Made by a program: the position numbers and the translations under genes. 64,000 nucleotides of DNA from Marinobacter sp. S0848L (GTDB lineage Bacteria; Pseudomonadota; Gammaproteobacteria; Pseudomonadales; Oleiphilaceae), in contig NZ_JALKAQ010000004.1 of the NCBI RefSeq assembly GCF_023016065.1, positions 164,462 to 228,461 on the forward strand, written 5' to 3'. Below the pieces are notes generated by a model. It made no database searches and was not told where the DNA came from. It was given only the letters and a program-made list of their open reading frames with translations. Of this stretch, positions 26,455 to 35,673 are shown in pieces; the first letter of the stretch is position 1; the number at the start of each line of letters is the position of its first letter.

Positions 26455-27318
26455 GTGACAACCCGCATTACCCTGCCCTCGCCGGCCAAGCTAAACCTGT
26501 TTTTGCACATCACCGGCCAGCGCCCGGACGGCTATCACGAACTTCAAACCCTGTTCCAGTTCCTGGACTACGGCGACGAGTTAACTTTCACACTGACCCC
26601 GCAGCAGCCGGGGGTGCGCCTGGAAAACTCCATCGAAAGCGTCCCGGACGACCAGAACCTCATCATCCGGGCCGCCCGGGCACTGGCGCCGCGCAGTTCA
26701 GAACCCCTGCCCGGTGTAAGCATTCATTTGAACAAACGCCTACCTATGGGTGGCGGGTTGGGCGGAGGCAGCTCCAATGCCGCCACCACCCTTCTCGGTT
26801 TGAACTATCTTTGGAATTTGAACCTGAGTGAAGACGAACTGGCCGACATCGGCCTGACACTGGGTGCCGACGTGCCCGTTTTCGTTCGCGGCAAGGCAGC
26901 CATCGGTGAAGGTGTGGGAGAAATCCTGACCCCCGCAAACCCGCCCCAGGACTGGTTTCTGGTACTAAAACCAAACTGTAAAATTAATACCGGAAAGATT
27001 TTTTCAGAAAAAGGGTTGACAAGAGACACCCCAAAATTGAAAATACGCCCCGCTTTTGAGGGAGACGCCTCGAGGTACCGAAATGACTGCGAGGATGTAG
27101 TTCGTGAACTGTATCCTGAGGTTGACCGAAGCCTGGAATGGCTTGCACAATTCGGACCTGCAAGATTAACCGGAACCGGGGCTTGCATTTTTGGACGTTT
27201 CCCTACAGAATCCGCAGCGCGGATCATCTGGGAAAGCAAACCCTCCGGCATCAAGGGGTTCGTAGCTAAAGGGGTGAACATTTCACCACTTCACACAAAG
27301 CTAACAGAGCTAAGATGA
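26455..27318 (+). CDS. ispE: 4-diphosphocytidyl-2-C-methyl-D-erythritol kinase
   Basis: This 287-residue GHMP kinase of the MEP isoprenoid pathway has its ATP loop at [17 protein letters not shown], the N-terminal [22 protein letters not shown] and the C-terminal [13 protein letters not shown] choose the GTG at 26455, which has GAGGA eight bases upstream; another in-frame GTG at 26440 lies inside lolB. The lolB-ispE-tRNA-Gln-prs order is conserved in gammaproteobacteria. A good sigma-70-like promoter lies inside the 3' part of this gene and probably serves tRNA-Gln and prs. Confidence 0.95.
   Translation: MTTRITLPSPAKLNLFLHITGQRPDGYHELQTLFQFLDYGDELTFTLTPQQPGVRLENSIESVPDDQNLIIRAARALAPRSSEPLPGVSIHLNKRLPMGGGLGGGSSNAATTLLGLNYLWNLNLSEDELADIGLTLGADVPVFVRGKAAIGEGVGEILTPANPPQDWFLVLKPNCKINTGKIFSEKGLTRDTPKLKIRPAFEGDASRYRNDCEDVVRELYPEVDRSLEWLAQFGPARLTGTGACIFGRFPTESAARIIWESKPSGIKGFVAKGVNISPLHTKLTELR
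27016..27044 (+). promoter_or_regulatory. Promoter inside ispE for tRNA-Gln/prs
   Basis: TTGACA (27016-27021), a 17-base spacer and GAAAAT (27039-27044) followed by ACGCCCC. The same -35, spacer length and -10 with a closely similar GC-rich discriminator occur upstream of tRNA-Met at 31045-31073, which supports it being a real stable-RNA-type promoter. In E. coli prs is also expressed from inside the upstream gene. Confidence 0.55.
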
Positions 27319-27337
27319 TGCCAAAAAAGCACGATAC

Positions 27338-27412
27338 TGGGGTGTCGCCAAGTGGTAAGGCAACGGGTTTTGATCCCGTCATGCGCAGGTTCGAATCCTG
27401 CCACCCCAGCCA
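27338..27412 (+). tRNA. tRNA-Gln (anticodon TTG)
   Basis: This 75-base cloverleaf has the acceptor TGGGGTG paired with CACCCCA, a D-arm with AAGTGGTAAGGC, the anticodon loop TTTTGAT (anticodon TTG), the T-arm GGTTCGAATCC and an encoded CCA. It lies between ispE and prs, the usual location. The A-rich stretch just upstream has no clear promoter; transcription probably comes from within ispE. Confidence 0.97.
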
Positions 27413-27464
27413 CCTTTCTCCCGCTTCTTCTGAATCAACCGCCGATACCGAGAAGGATGCCGTC

Positions 27465-28415
27465 GTGTCAAAACTGATGATCTTCGCTGGCAACGCCAAT
27501 CCTGAGCTTGCCGAAGCAATCGCAAAGAAACTCCACATTCCCATGGGCGAAGCCACTGTTGGCCGCTTCAGCGATGGCGAAACCACCGTTGAAATCAATG
27601 AGAATGTACGTGGCCATGATGTTTTCATCATTCAGCCCACCTGCTACCCAACCAATGACAACCTGATGGAACTGATCGTGATGGCTGACGCCCTGCGTCG
27701 CGCCTCTGCATCACGAATCACCGCGGTTGTGCCTTATTACGGGTATGCACGCCAGGACCGTCGTGTTCGTTCAACACGAGTCGCCATCAGCGCTAAAGTC
27801 GTCGCCGACATGATCTCCAGCATCGGCGTGGATCGTGTATTGACGCTTGACCTGCACGCTGACCAGATTCAAGGCTTCTTCGATATTCCGGTAGACAACA
27901 TCTACGCAACACCTGTGATGCTGGAAGACATTGAGAAGCAACGTTTCGAAAACTTTGTTGTGGTATCCCCCGACGTTGGCGGTGTAGTTCGCGCACGTGC
28001 TGTTGCCAAGCGCATGGACGATGCCGACCTGGCCATCATCGACAAACGTCGCCCGAAAGCCAATGTATCCCAGGTTATGCACATCATTGGTGATGTTGCC
28101 GATAAGACCTGCATCTTGGTAGACGACATCGTGGATACCGCCGGCACTCTGTGCAAAGCCGCTGAAGCGCTGAAAAATCGTGGTGCTTCACGCGTTGTTG
28201 CCTACATTACCCACCCGGTACTGTCTGGCCCGGCAATCGAGAATATTAACGGATCTGAGCTGGACGAACTGATCGTCTGCGACACGATCCCGCTGAGTGA
28301 CAAAGCGAAGAATTGTGATAAAATCCGCGTCCTCAGTATGGCTGGCCTGCTTGCGGAATCTATTCGCCGCGTCAGCAACGAAGAATCAATCAGCGCGCTG
28401 TTTGAGAACGTGTAA
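27465..28415 (+). CDS. prs: Ribose-phosphate pyrophosphokinase
   Basis: This 316-residue enzyme converts ribose 5-phosphate and ATP to PRPP, the precursor of nucleotides, histidine and tryptophan. It has the N-terminal [17 protein letters not shown], the flexible loop region [10 protein letters not shown], and the PRPP-binding [14 protein letters not shown]. The start is GTG 27465, with AAGGA seven bases upstream. The frame is open further back, but that extension reads through tRNA-Gln and is not protein. The length matches E. coli Prs (315). It ends at a strong terminator. Confidence 0.96.
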   Translation: MSKLMIFAGNANPELAEAIAKKLHIPMGEATVGRFSDGETTVEINENVRGHDVFIIQPTCYPTNDNLMELIVMADALRRASASRITAVVPYYGYARQDRRVRSTRVAISAKVVADMISSIGVDRVLTLDLHADQIQGFFDIPVDNIYATPVMLEDIEKQRFENFVVVSPDVGGVVRARAVAKRMDDADLAIIDKRRPKANVSQVMHIIGDVADKTCILVDDIVDTAGTLCKAAEALKNRGASRVVAYITHPVLSGPAIENINGSELDELIVCDTIPLSDKAKNCDKIRVLSMAGLLAESIRRVSNEESISALFENV

Positions 28416-28460
28416 TTCGGAACCCCCGAAAAACGTTTTATCACGCTGATACCGTATCAG

Positions 28461-28493
28461 AGTCGGGAGCCTAACAAGGCTCCCGACTCTTTT
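28461..28493 (+). terminator. Rho-independent terminator after prs
   Basis: AGTCGGGAGCC (28461-28471) and GGCTCCCGACT (28478-28488) form a perfect 11-bp stem with a six-base loop, followed by CTTTT. Confidence 0.85.
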
Positions 28494-28589
28494 AGTCAGC
28501 CTGAGAAATAATTCTCCGGCTATTCAAAAAACATCATCTGTCCAAAAGCCTGGTCGCGGGCGGTTCAGATGACGATTGAGGTACATATC

Positions 28590-29231
28590 ATGTCCCAGGA
28601 ATTTGTTATTGAAGCATTTCCTCGTGACGATCAGGGGAGAGGTGCGAGCCGCCGCCTGCGTCGTGAGGAAAAGAAAATCCCAGCAATCATCTATGGCGAA
28701 GGCAAAGATGCCGTTTCCATCTCCATCTGGGAAAACGAGCTGAAAAAAGCTCTGGAAAACGAATCTTTCTTCTCTCAGATCCTGACCATCGATCTGGAAG
28801 GCAAGAAAGAAAGCGTTATCCTGAAGGATCTGCAGCGTCACGCGTACAAGCTGCGCCTGATCCACGCTGACTTCCTGCGTGTAGACAAAGACCACGAAAT
28901 CGTTGTTCAGGTTCCGGTTCACTTGGTGAACGAAGACACCGCTCCTGCGATCAAGACCTTTGGTGGCGTGGCTTTCCGCCTGCTGACTGAAGTTGAAGTA
29001 GCGTGTCTGCCTAAAGATCTGCCAGAGTTCATCGAGATCGATCTGACCGACGTGGAACTGGATCAAGTTGTTCACCTGAGCGACCTGAAACTGCCAGAAG
29101 GCGTTCGTATCCCGGCTCTGCAGCACGATTCTGAGCACGACCAGGCTGTTGTGTCTATCCAGAAGCCGAAAGGCGCCAAGGCTGATGACGCCGAAGACGC
29201 GGAAGAAGCCGAGGAAGGCGGCGAGGAGTAA
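28590..29231 (+). CDS. rplY: 50S ribosomal protein L25/general stress protein Ctc
   Basis: This 213-residue protein of the long (CTC) type has an N-terminal 5S rRNA-binding L25 domain (EAFPRDDQGRGASRRLRREEKKIPAIIYG), a C-terminal beta domain, and an acidic, Ala/Glu-rich tail after residue 195. The start at ATG 28590 is preferred over ATG 28569 because GAGG sits eight bases before it and the sequence then matches family N-termini. It is followed after 21 bases by pth; prs-rplY-pth-ychF is a conserved block. Confidence 0.95.
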   Translation: MSQEFVIEAFPRDDQGRGASRRLRREEKKIPAIIYGEGKDAVSISIWENELKKALENESFFSQILTIDLEGKKESVILKDLQRHAYKLRLIHADFLRVDKDHEIVVQVPVHLVNEDTAPAIKTFGGVAFRLLTEVEVACLPKDLPEFIEIDLTDVELDQVVHLSDLKLPEGVRIPALQHDSEHDQAVVSIQKPKGAKADDAEDAEEAEEGGEE

Positions 29232-29252
29232 TTACTCCGGAGGGACTGGCAT

Positions 29253-29843
29253 ATGGCACAGGATATTGTCATGGTGGTTGGCTTGGGTAATCCCGGTGCC
29301 GACTACGAGAATACCCGCCACAATGCCGGCGCCCTGTTCGTCGAAGCGCTGGCCCGCGATGCGGGTCAGACGCTCCGCCCCGAAAAGAAGTACCACGGGC
29401 TTTACGCTCGCATCCATTGGCAGGGCCTCGACCTGCACCTGCTCAACCCCAGCACGTTCATGAATCGCAGCGGCCTGGCCATCAAGGCGCTCGCAGACTT
29501 CTTCAAGATCGCGCCTGAAAACATCCTGATTGCCCACGACGAGCTCGATATCGCCCCCGGCACAGCCAAGCTTAAAAAAGGCGGCGGCCACGGCGGCCAC
29601 AACGGGTTGCGCGACGCTATCGCACATCTGGGCACCAAAGACTTCCAACGCCTTCGCATCGGCATCGGCCATCCCGGCGACAGTCGCAAGGTAACCGGCT
29701 ACGTGCTCGGCCGTCTCGGTAAAAAAGAAACCGAAGAACTCAATGCCGTCACCGCAGAAATCATGCGCGTACTGCCCGACGCCGCCACCGGCAAACTTGC
29801 AGCGGCTATGAACCGCCTGCACAGCTTCAAGCCTACGGCCTGA
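29253..29843 (+). CDS. pth: Peptidyl-tRNA hydrolase
   Basis: This 196-residue enzyme frees tRNA from drop-off peptidyl-tRNA. Conserved features are [19 protein letters not shown] with the catalytic histidine near residue 24, [19 protein letters not shown] with the essential aspartate near 97, and [14 protein letters not shown]. The length equals the E. coli enzyme (194). It is in the rplY operon, and ychF follows after 82 bases with its own promoter. Confidence 0.96.
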   Translation: MAQDIVMVVGLGNPGADYENTRHNAGALFVEALARDAGQTLRPEKKYHGLYARIHWQGLDLHLLNPSTFMNRSGLAIKALADFFKIAPENILIAHDELDIAPGTAKLKKGGGHGGHNGLRDAIAHLGTKDFQRLRIGIGHPGDSRKVTGYVLGRLGKKETEELNAVTAEIMRVLPDAATGKLAAAMNRLHSFKPTA

Positions 29844-29869
29844 ACAGGTCACAACCCCTTACTCGCACC

Positions 29870-29891
29870 TATACCGATACACCGGTATAAT
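29870..29891 (+). promoter_or_regulatory. ychF promoter -10 with overlapping palindrome
   Basis: TATAAT at 29886-29891 overlaps the right half of a perfect dyad, TATACCG (29870-29876) and CGGTATA (29883-29889). A palindrome covering a -10 box is the classic place for a repressor; the protein is unknown. No good -35 is visible. Confidence 0.45.
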
Positions 29892-29925
29892 CCGCGCAAA
29901 TTATCAGTTCCAGCAGAGGCATTCC

Positions 29926-31017
29926 ATGGGATTTAACTGCGGCATTGTCGGCCTACCAAACGTCGGCAAATCAACTTTGTTCAACGCACTCACCAAAGCC
30001 GGTATTGGCGCCGAGAACTTCCCGTTCTGCACCATCGAGCCGAACGCTGGCGTAGTCGCCATGCCCGACCCGCGCCTGACCAAACTGGCCGAGATCGTCA
30101 AACCTGAACGCGTGGTGCCAACCACCATGGAGTTCGTAGACATTGCCGGCCTGGTTGCCGGCGCATCCAAAGGCGAAGGCCTGGGTAACCAGTTTCTGGC
30201 CAACATCCGCCAGACTGACGCCATCGCACACGTTGTTCGTTGCTTTGAAGACAGCAACGTCATCCACGTTGCCAACAAAGTTGACCCGGCTTCTGACATT
30301 GAAATTATCAACACCGAGCTCGCCCTTGCCGACCTCGACACCGTTGAGAAAGCCATCAAACGTGTGCAGCGTGTTGCCAAAAGCGGCGACAAAGAAGCCA
30401 AAGCCCAACTCGAGATGTTCGAACAACTGCTGCCGGTGCTGAACGAAGGCAAGCCGGTTCGCAGCATGAACCTCGATGACGATCAATTGGCGCTGATTCG
30501 TGAGCTGTGCCTGCTCACCATCAAACCGACCATGTACATCGCCAACGTCAGCGAAGACGGTTTCGAGAACAACCCTCACCTTGACGTTGTCCGTGACATT
30601 GCTGCGTCTGAAAATGCGGTGGTCGTACCCATCTGCAACAAGATCGAAGCTGAAATCTCCGAGCTGGAAGACGACGAAAAAGCCATGTTCCTTGATGAAA
30701 TGGGCATGGAAGAACCGGGCCTCGACCGCGTTATCCGCGCCGGCTACGCGCTGCTGGACTTGCAGACCTACTTCACCGCTGGCGTGAAAGAAGTGCGCGC
30801 CTGGACCGTTCGCGTTGGCGCAACGGCTCCTCAAGGCGCTGGCGTTATTCACACCGATTTCGAGCGCGGCTTCATCCGTGCCGAAGTGATCAGCTACGAC
30901 GATTTCGTGCAATACAACGGCGAAGCCGGTGCAAAAGAAGCCGGCAAATGGCGTTTGGAAGGCAAGGAATACATCGTTCAAGACGGCGATGTCATCCACT
31001 TCCGCTTTAACGTGTAA
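29926..31017 (+). CDS. ychF: Redox-regulated ATPase YchF (Obg-related)
   Basis: This 363-residue universally conserved P-loop protein prefers ATP over GTP. It has G1 [14 protein letters not shown] near residue 8 and the switch region [33 protein letters not shown] occupies the position of the altered G4. A C-terminal TGS domain covers about residues 278-361 ([32 protein letters not shown]). The length equals E. coli YchF (363). It binds ribosomes and is linked to oxidative stress. It has its own promoter region after pth. Confidence 0.96.
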   Translation: MGFNCGIVGLPNVGKSTLFNALTKAGIGAENFPFCTIEPNAGVVAMPDPRLTKLAEIVKPERVVPTTMEFVDIAGLVAGASKGEGLGNQFLANIRQTDAIAHVVRCFEDSNVIHVANKVDPASDIEIINTELALADLDTVEKAIKRVQRVAKSGDKEAKAQLEMFEQLLPVLNEGKPVRSMNLDDDQLALIRELCLLTIKPTMYIANVSEDGFENNPHLDVVRDIAASENAVVVPICNKIEAEISELEDDEKAMFLDEMGMEEPGLDRVIRAGYALLDLQTYFTAGVKEVRAWTVRVGATAPQGAGVIHTDFERGFIRAEVISYDDFVQYNGEAGAKEAGKWRLEGKEYIVQDGDVIHFRFNV

Positions 31018-31044
31018 TTTTTCGGAAATTTTGGCCCGGAAGCC

Positions 31045-31073
31045 TTGACAGCTTGAAGCCAAATGCCGAAAAT
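31045..31073 (+). promoter_or_regulatory. tRNA-Met promoter
   Basis: TTGACA (31045-31050), 17 bases, then GAAAAT (31068-31073), followed by ACGCGCC. The same discriminator ACGCGCC follows the -10 of tRNA-Leu at 50176-50181. GC-rich discriminators are typical of stringently controlled stable-RNA promoters. Confidence 0.65.
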
Positions 31074-31108
31074 ACGCGCCTCGTTTGGGGTGATCCCCGA
31101 AACGATTT

Positions 31109-31185
31109 GGCAAGGTAGCTCAGTTGGTTAGAGCACAGCACTCATAATGCTGGGGTCGGCGGTTCGACTCCGCCCCTTGCTACCA
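31109..31185 (+). tRNA. tRNA-Met (elongator, anticodon CAT)
   Basis: This 77-base cloverleaf has the acceptor GGCAAGG against CCTTGCT (G1-U72 wobble), the D-arm AGCTCAGTTGGTTAGAGC, the anticodon loop CTCATAA (CAT), the T-arm GGTTCGACTCC and an encoded CCA. It resembles the elongator rather than the initiator type. A terminator follows ten bases later. Its 3' portion is echoed by a degenerate copy at 31729-31761. Confidence 0.96.
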
Positions 31186-31194
31186 GTATTCGAA

Positions 31195-31222
31195 GGGCCA
31201 CCGTTCACGCGGTGGCCCTTTT
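31195..31222 (+). terminator. Rho-independent terminator after tRNA-Met
   Basis: GGGCCACCG (31195-31203) and CGGTGGCCC (31210-31218) form a nine-bp stem with a six-base loop, followed by TTTTCTGTTTT. Confidence 0.9.
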
Positions 31223-31294
31223 CTGTTTTGAGGACGACCTCACCCATCCCGGGAGATTCGTGCGGGACGACCCGCTTTGCATGGCAGCCTTGCT

Positions 31295-31729
31295 ATGAGA
31301 ACCACCAGAGACAGAATCCGCCAAGCCATCTCCTTTGAAGTTATTGGCCTGCTGATATCGACACCTCTCGCCGCTTTCGTTTTTGACTTTGATCTCGGGC
31401 AGACCGGCGTACTTGCCGCGATCGGCGCGACCATCGCCACAGCCTGGAACTACCTCTACAACCTGATGTTTGACCACAGCCTGAAGCACATCACTGGCTC
31501 CACCCGAAAAACTCTGAAAATCCGCGCCCTGCACGCGATTTGTTTTGAGTTCGGTTTGATGCTGGTGTTTTTGCCCATCATCGCCTGGTGGATGAACATC
31601 GAACTACTCGAGGCCTTGATCGTTGATATCGCGTTTGTGGTGTTCTACTTAGTCTACGCTTTTGTGTTCACGTGGTGCTATGACACCGTTTTCCCGGATA
31701 ACGATCAACCGGCGGGCCTCCCCGAATAG
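31295..31729 (+). CDS. PACE-type efflux protein (AceI-like, bacterial transmembrane pair)
   Basis: This 144-residue membrane protein has four predicted helices arranged as two similar pairs. Each pair begins with a short basic segment, RDRIRQAISFEVIGLLISTPLAAF and KIRALHAICFEFGLMLVFLPIIAW, the hallmark of the bacterial transmembrane pair domain. Members export chlorhexidine and other biocides or short diamines. ATG 31295 is the first ATG; an in-frame TTG at 31277 is weaker. It is a stand-alone gene between tRNA-Met and a degenerate tRNA 3' end, and the last base of its TAG stop is shared with that repeat. Confidence 0.85.
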   Translation: MRTTRDRIRQAISFEVIGLLISTPLAAFVFDFDLGQTGVLAAIGATIATAWNYLYNLMFDHSLKHITGSTRKTLKIRALHAICFEFGLMLVFLPIIAWWMNIELLEALIVDIAFVVFYLVYAFVFTWCYDTVFPDNDQPAGLPE

Positions 31730-31761
31730 CGGTTCGACTCCAACCTCCGCGCGCAGTATTC
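31729..31761 (+). repeat. Degenerate copy of the tRNA-Met 3' end
   Basis: GCGGTTCGACTCC (31729-31741) and AGTATTC (31755-31761) are identical, with the same 13-base spacing, to 31159-31171 and 31185-31191 in and just after tRNA-Met. Five of the 13 bases between also match. Both the T-arm and the sequence outside the tRNA are repeated, so this looks like duplication or an attachment-site remnant rather than chance. The PACE gene lies between the copies. Confidence 0.6.
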
Positions 31762-31766
31762 TGTAT

Positions 31767-31794
31767 AGCCCGACCTTCCTGGATCGGGCTTTTT
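31767..31794 (+). terminator. Rho-independent terminator after PACE gene
   Basis: AGCCCGA (31767-31773) and TCGGGCT (31784-31790) pair around a ten-base loop and are followed by TTTTCGTTTT. Confidence 0.8.
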
Positions 31795-31822
31795 CGTTTT
31801 ATACCTTCTGGAATCTGCTGCT

Positions 31823-33034
31823 ATGTCTGAACACATCGCGTCCGGCTTATCCATTAACGCCCTCGAGCGACTCACACGCCATTTCGATGAACGCTACATT
31901 CAGCCCGGCAAACTGGCCGGTGCGGTCACCCTCGTGGCCCGTCACGGCAAAGTGGTCTGGGCACAAGCTCAGGGGCTGATGGACGTTGAACGCAACCGCC
32001 CGATGCAGCGCGACACCCTATTCCGCATTTATTCCATGACCAAACCGGTGACCTCGATCGCCATGATGCAGCTCTACGAGCAAGGCAAATTCCTTATGAA
32101 CGATCCGGTACACAAGTACATTCCTTCCTGGCGCAATTTGCGGGTCTATAAAAGCGGCTGCTATCCCGATTTCGAAACCGAACCCGCCAGCAGGGCCATG
32201 ACCATTCGGGATTTGATGACCCACACCTCCGGCTTGACCTACGGGTTCACCGAAAGAACCGAGGTAGACGCGGCCTACCGAAAGCTGAAGCTGGATGGCA
32301 GCTCCATTCTCACACTGGACAAGCTGGTCAACCGGCTGGCGGAATTGCCTCTGGAATTCTCACCCGGAACCGCTTGGAATTACTCGGTATCCACCGATGT
32401 GCTCGGGTATTTGGTAGAGCTGCTCTCTGGCCAGTCGCTGGATGACTACTTCGACGATCACATCTTCAAGCCACTGGGCATGACCGATACGGGCTTTCAC
32501 GTTCGCGCCGATCAGCAACACCGGTTTGCCGCCTGCTACCTGTACCAACCGGGCGACACCATGAAACTTCAGGACGACCCGGAACGATCAAAGTATCTAA
32601 AGCCACCGCGTTTTCTGTCCGGTGGCGGAGGACTGGTGTCTACCGTCGACGATTACCACAGATTCGCTCAGGCGCTGTGTCAGGGCGGTGAATTTCAGGG
32701 CCAGCGCATTATTGGACGCAAAACGCTCGAATTCATGCGCCGGAACCATCTGCCCGGAAATCAGGACCTACCCGCGCTATCGATAGGCGGATTCAGCGAA
32801 ACGCCTTACCAAGGCAGCGGGTTCGGTTTGGGCTTTTCAGTAAAAACCGATGTCGCCGCGTCTCACACCGTCGGGTCTGAGGGTGAATTTGGTTGGGGTG
32901 GGCTGGCCAGCACCAGCTTTTTCGTGGACCCCGACGAGGACTTGGTGGTTATCTTTATGACGCAACTGATGCCGTCATCGTCTTACCCGATCCGGCAAGA
33001 ATTGAGAGCCCTGGTCTATGGCGCCGTAACCTGA
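31823..33034 (+). CDS. Serine hydrolase, beta-lactamase/penicillin-binding-like fold
   Basis: This 403-residue protein of the class C beta-lactamase/esterase EstB family has the nucleophile motif SMTK near residue 70 in [25 protein letters not shown] and the YSVS motif (tyrosine base) in [21 protein letters not shown]. The C-terminal conserved region is [18 protein letters not shown]. There is no signal peptide, so it is probably a cytoplasmic esterase or peptidase rather than an antibiotic-resistance enzyme. It stands alone between two terminator-bounded genes. The substrate is unknown. Confidence 0.88.
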   Translation: MSEHIASGLSINALERLTRHFDERYIQPGKLAGAVTLVARHGKVVWAQAQGLMDVERNRPMQRDTLFRIYSMTKPVTSIAMMQLYEQGKFLMNDPVHKYIPSWRNLRVYKSGCYPDFETEPASRAMTIRDLMTHTSGLTYGFTERTEVDAAYRKLKLDGSSILTLDKLVNRLAELPLEFSPGTAWNYSVSTDVLGYLVELLSGQSLDDYFDDHIFKPLGMTDTGFHVRADQQHRFAACYLYQPGDTMKLQDDPERSKYLKPPRFLSGGGGLVSTVDDYHRFAQALCQGGEFQGQRIIGRKTLEFMRRNHLPGNQDLPALSIGGFSETPYQGSGFGLGFSVKTDVAASHTVGSEGEFGWGGLASTSFFVDPDEDLVVIFMTQLMPSSSYPIRQELRALVYGAVT

Positions 33035-33145
33035 AACACACGGCTGGCCCGCATTACGTAACACTACCTATTCGATCATTGCGGCCTGTGGCATACTCGG
33101 CTTCTTTAGCCCATAACGAACAAATCATCAGCAAGGACTGTTGTC

Positions 33146-34423
33146 ATGAAACCAGCAACTCTCGCCCTGCACGCCGGCTTCAAAAGCGACCCGACCACCA
33201 AGGCCGCAACCACGCCGATTTATCAAACCACGTCATACACCTTTGACGATACCCAGCACGGGGCTGACCTGTTTGACCTAAAGGTTCAGGGCAATATTTA
33301 CACCCGCATCATGAACCCGACCAACTCGGTTCTTGAGGAGCGCATGGCCGCCCTCGAAGGTGGCATCGGCGCGCTGGCCGTTGCGTCCGGCATGGCCGCC
33401 ATCACCTACGCCCTGCAAACTATTTGCCGGGTTGGCAACAACATCGTCAGTACCGGTCAGCTTTACGGCGGCACCTATAACCTGTTCGCGCACTCGCTGC
33501 CAAACCAGGGCATCACCTGTAAGATGGTGGCTCACGACGATTACGACGCTCTGGAAAACGCCATCGACGACCAGACTCGCGCGCTGTTCTGCGAATCAAT
33601 CGGCAACCCTGCGGGTAACATTGTCGATATCCAGAAGTGGGCCGAAATTGCTCATAAACACGGCATTCCGCTGATTGTGGATAACACCGTCGCCACACCG
33701 GTTCTGTGCCGTCCGTTCGAACACGGTGCCGACATCGTGATTCACTCACTGACCAAGTACATTGGTGGCCACGGAACAACCGTAGCGGGCGTTGTTGTGG
33801 ATTCCGGCAAGTTTGACTGGAAAGGCAACGCCGACAAGTTCCCGATGATGAATGAGCCAGACCCGTCCTACCACGGTGTGGTTTACACCGAAGCGCTGGG
33901 CGAAGCCGCCTTTATCGGTCGCTGCCGCGTGGTACCGCTGCGTAACACTGGTTCTGCGTTATCGCCGTTCAACTCCTTCCTGATCATGCAGGGCATGGAA
34001 ACCTTGGCTCTGCGCATGGAGCGCCATTGTTCCAACGCCGAGAAAGTCGCCCAGTTCCTGCAGGATCACCCGTCCGTTGAATGGGTAAACTACGCGGGCC
34101 TGGCAAACAGCCCATTCAAAGCCACCTGCGAAAAGATCTGCGGTGGCAAAGCAAGCGGCATTCTGAGCTTCGGCATCAAAGGCGGCCGCGAAGCCGGCGC
34201 CAAGTTCATCGACGCGCTGGACCTGATTCTGCGCCTGGTCAACATTGGTGATGCCAAGTCCCTGGCATGCCACCCCGCCACCACCACACACCGTCAGCTC
34301 GATGCAGACGAACTGAAGAGTGCAGGTGTGAGTGAAGACTTGGTGCGCTTGTCCATCGGCATTGAAGATGTTGAAGACATCATTGTCGACGTAGCTCAGG
34401 CGCTGGACAAGTCCCAGGCCTGA
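33146..34423 (+). CDS. metY: O-acetylhomoserine aminocarboxypropyltransferase (MetY-like)
   Basis: This 425-residue PLP enzyme of the Cys/Met metabolism family uses sulfide with O-acetylhomoserine to make homocysteine. The PLP lysine is in VIHSLTKYIGGHG near residue 205, with YTRIMNPTNSVLEERMAALEGG, SGMAAITYAL and the C-terminal SLACHPATTTHRQL as family landmarks. The length (about 425) and the large insertion FDWKGNADKFPMMNEPDPSYHG separate it from the shorter MetB/MetZ. It is monocistronic. A 12-bp hairpin without a T-tract follows. Confidence 0.93.
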   Translation: MKPATLALHAGFKSDPTTKAATTPIYQTTSYTFDDTQHGADLFDLKVQGNIYTRIMNPTNSVLEERMAALEGGIGALAVASGMAAITYALQTICRVGNNIVSTGQLYGGTYNLFAHSLPNQGITCKMVAHDDYDALENAIDDQTRALFCESIGNPAGNIVDIQKWAEIAHKHGIPLIVDNTVATPVLCRPFEHGADIVIHSLTKYIGGHGTTVAGVVVDSGKFDWKGNADKFPMMNEPDPSYHGVVYTEALGEAAFIGRCRVVPLRNTGSALSPFNSFLIMQGMETLALRMERHCSNAEKVAQFLQDHPSVEWVNYAGLANSPFKATCEKICGGKASGILSFGIKGGREAGAKFIDALDLILRLVNIGDAKSLACHPATTTHRQLDADELKSAGVSEDLVRLSIGIEDVEDIIVDVAQALDKSQA

Positions 34424-34432
34424 TCTTCATCA

Positions 34433-34460
34433 ACCGGGTACGACCAAAGTCGTGCCCGGT
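34433..34460 (+). terminator. Hairpin after metY-like gene
   Basis: The 12-base arms 34433-34444 and 34449-34460 (ACCGGGTACGAC and GTCGTGCCCGGT, one G-T pair) enclose CAAA. The stem is strong but lacks a T-run. Confidence 0.5.
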
Positions 34461-34553
34461 ACCCTCGTGATTGCCCGTATCCTCCTTGTAACTGCACGCC
34501 CCGCCCTTTAACCTTTAGAGCTCACCTTATCTGATTCGAGAGCTCCCGACGCC

Positions 34554-35600
34554 ATGAGCGACAGCGCAAAACCCCGCATTACCAGTGGTTCCAAATTCCG
34601 CAACGAACACGGTTTCGCCGCCATCAAAGATGGCGTAAAGCGAACAGTCTCAAATGCGGAAGACAAACCTCTGGAGCGCAAGCCAAAATGGCTGAGAGCG
34701 CGCATGCCCGGCGGGGAACGTTTCGAAGCGGTACGTCGCAACGTGTCAGAGCATCGCTTAAGCACGGTTTGCCAGGAATCTCACTGCCCGAACATCGGTG
34801 AATGCTGGACCAACGGCACCGCCACCATCATGGTCATGGGTTCGGTTTGCACCCGCGCCTGTAAATTCTGCGCGGTTGATACCGGCAACCCGAAAGGCTG
34901 GCTGGATCCGGAAGAACCGGAAAACACCGCCAAGTCTGTTGAGCTGATGGGCCTGCGTTACATCGTACTGACCTCGGTCGACCGGGATGACCTGGACGAC
35001 GGCGGCGCCGCTCACTACGCCGCCTGCGTATCTGCCATCAAACAGCGCACCCCGGAAGTGGCCGTTGAAGCCCTGACTCCGGACTTTGATGCGGTGATGA
35101 GCGATGTGGAAAAAGTCGTGGATTCCGGCCTGGATGTATTCGCCCAGAACGTGGAAACCGTCAAACGCCTGACCAGCCGTGTCCGCGACCCCCGCGCCGG
35201 ATACGAGAAAACCCTGAGCGTCCTGGCCCACGCCAAGAAACACCGGCCAGACGTGCTCACCAAGACCAGCCTGATGGTCGGCCTGGGTGAAACCGAAGAA
35301 GAAATCCTGGAAACCATGGATGACCTGCGCGCCATCGGCGTAGACATCCTCACCATCGGCCAGTACCTGCGCCCCACCCCGAACCACCTGCCGGTGGAAC
35401 GCTATGTGACTCCGGAAGAGTTCAACCGCTACCGTGAAATCGGCCTCGAAAAGGGCTTTATGGAAGTGCCCTCCGGCCCCATGGTGCGTTCCAGCTACCG
35501 CGCTGACCGGGTGTTCGACAAGAACAACCTCGGGCTGGCCGTGCCGGAAGTGCCCACGCCAGACCAGGCCATGCAGATTCCAGTCAAGGCTATCGACTGA
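34554..35600 (+). CDS. lipA: Lipoyl synthase
   Basis: This 348-residue radical-SAM enzyme inserts two sulfurs into octanoyl groups on lipoyl domains. Both iron-sulfur sites are visible: the auxiliary cluster in [12 protein letters not shown], and the radical-SAM C-x3-C-x2-C in CTRACKFC. The C-terminal [10 protein letters not shown] carries the auxiliary-cluster serine. It is longer at the N-terminus than E. coli LipA (321). Its pathway partner lipB is in the same window but 27 kb away, next to ybeD/dacA. Confidence 0.97.
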   Translation: MSDSAKPRITSGSKFRNEHGFAAIKDGVKRTVSNAEDKPLERKPKWLRARMPGGERFEAVRRNVSEHRLSTVCQESHCPNIGECWTNGTATIMVMGSVCTRACKFCAVDTGNPKGWLDPEEPENTAKSVELMGLRYIVLTSVDRDDLDDGGAAHYAACVSAIKQRTPEVAVEALTPDFDAVMSDVEKVVDSGLDVFAQNVETVKRLTSRVRDPRAGYEKTLSVLAHAKKHRPDVLTKTSLMVGLGETEEEILETMDDLRAIGVDILTIGQYLRPTPNHLPVERYVTPEEFNRYREIGLEKGFMEVPSGPMVRSSYRADRVFDKNNLGLAVPEVPTPDQAMQIPVKAID

Positions 35601-35621
35601 TCCGGAACTGCTGCCGGCACT

Positions 35622-35659
35622 AAAAAAACCCCGCCTGACGATGTCAGGCGGGGTTTTTT
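35622..35659. terminator. Bidirectional terminator between lipA and betT-like gene
   Basis: CCCCGCCTGAC (35629-35639) and GTCAGGCGGGG (35643-35653) form a perfect 11-bp stem with a three-base loop. It is flanked by seven A before and six T after, so it can stop transcription from both converging genes. Confidence 0.92.
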
Positions 35660-35673
35660 GATGGTATTCCGGA

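Noticed and set aside
27315..27464. 50-codon N-terminal extension of prs.
   Set aside because: It reads straight through tRNA-Gln; the GTG at 27465 has a proper ribosome site and restores the family length.
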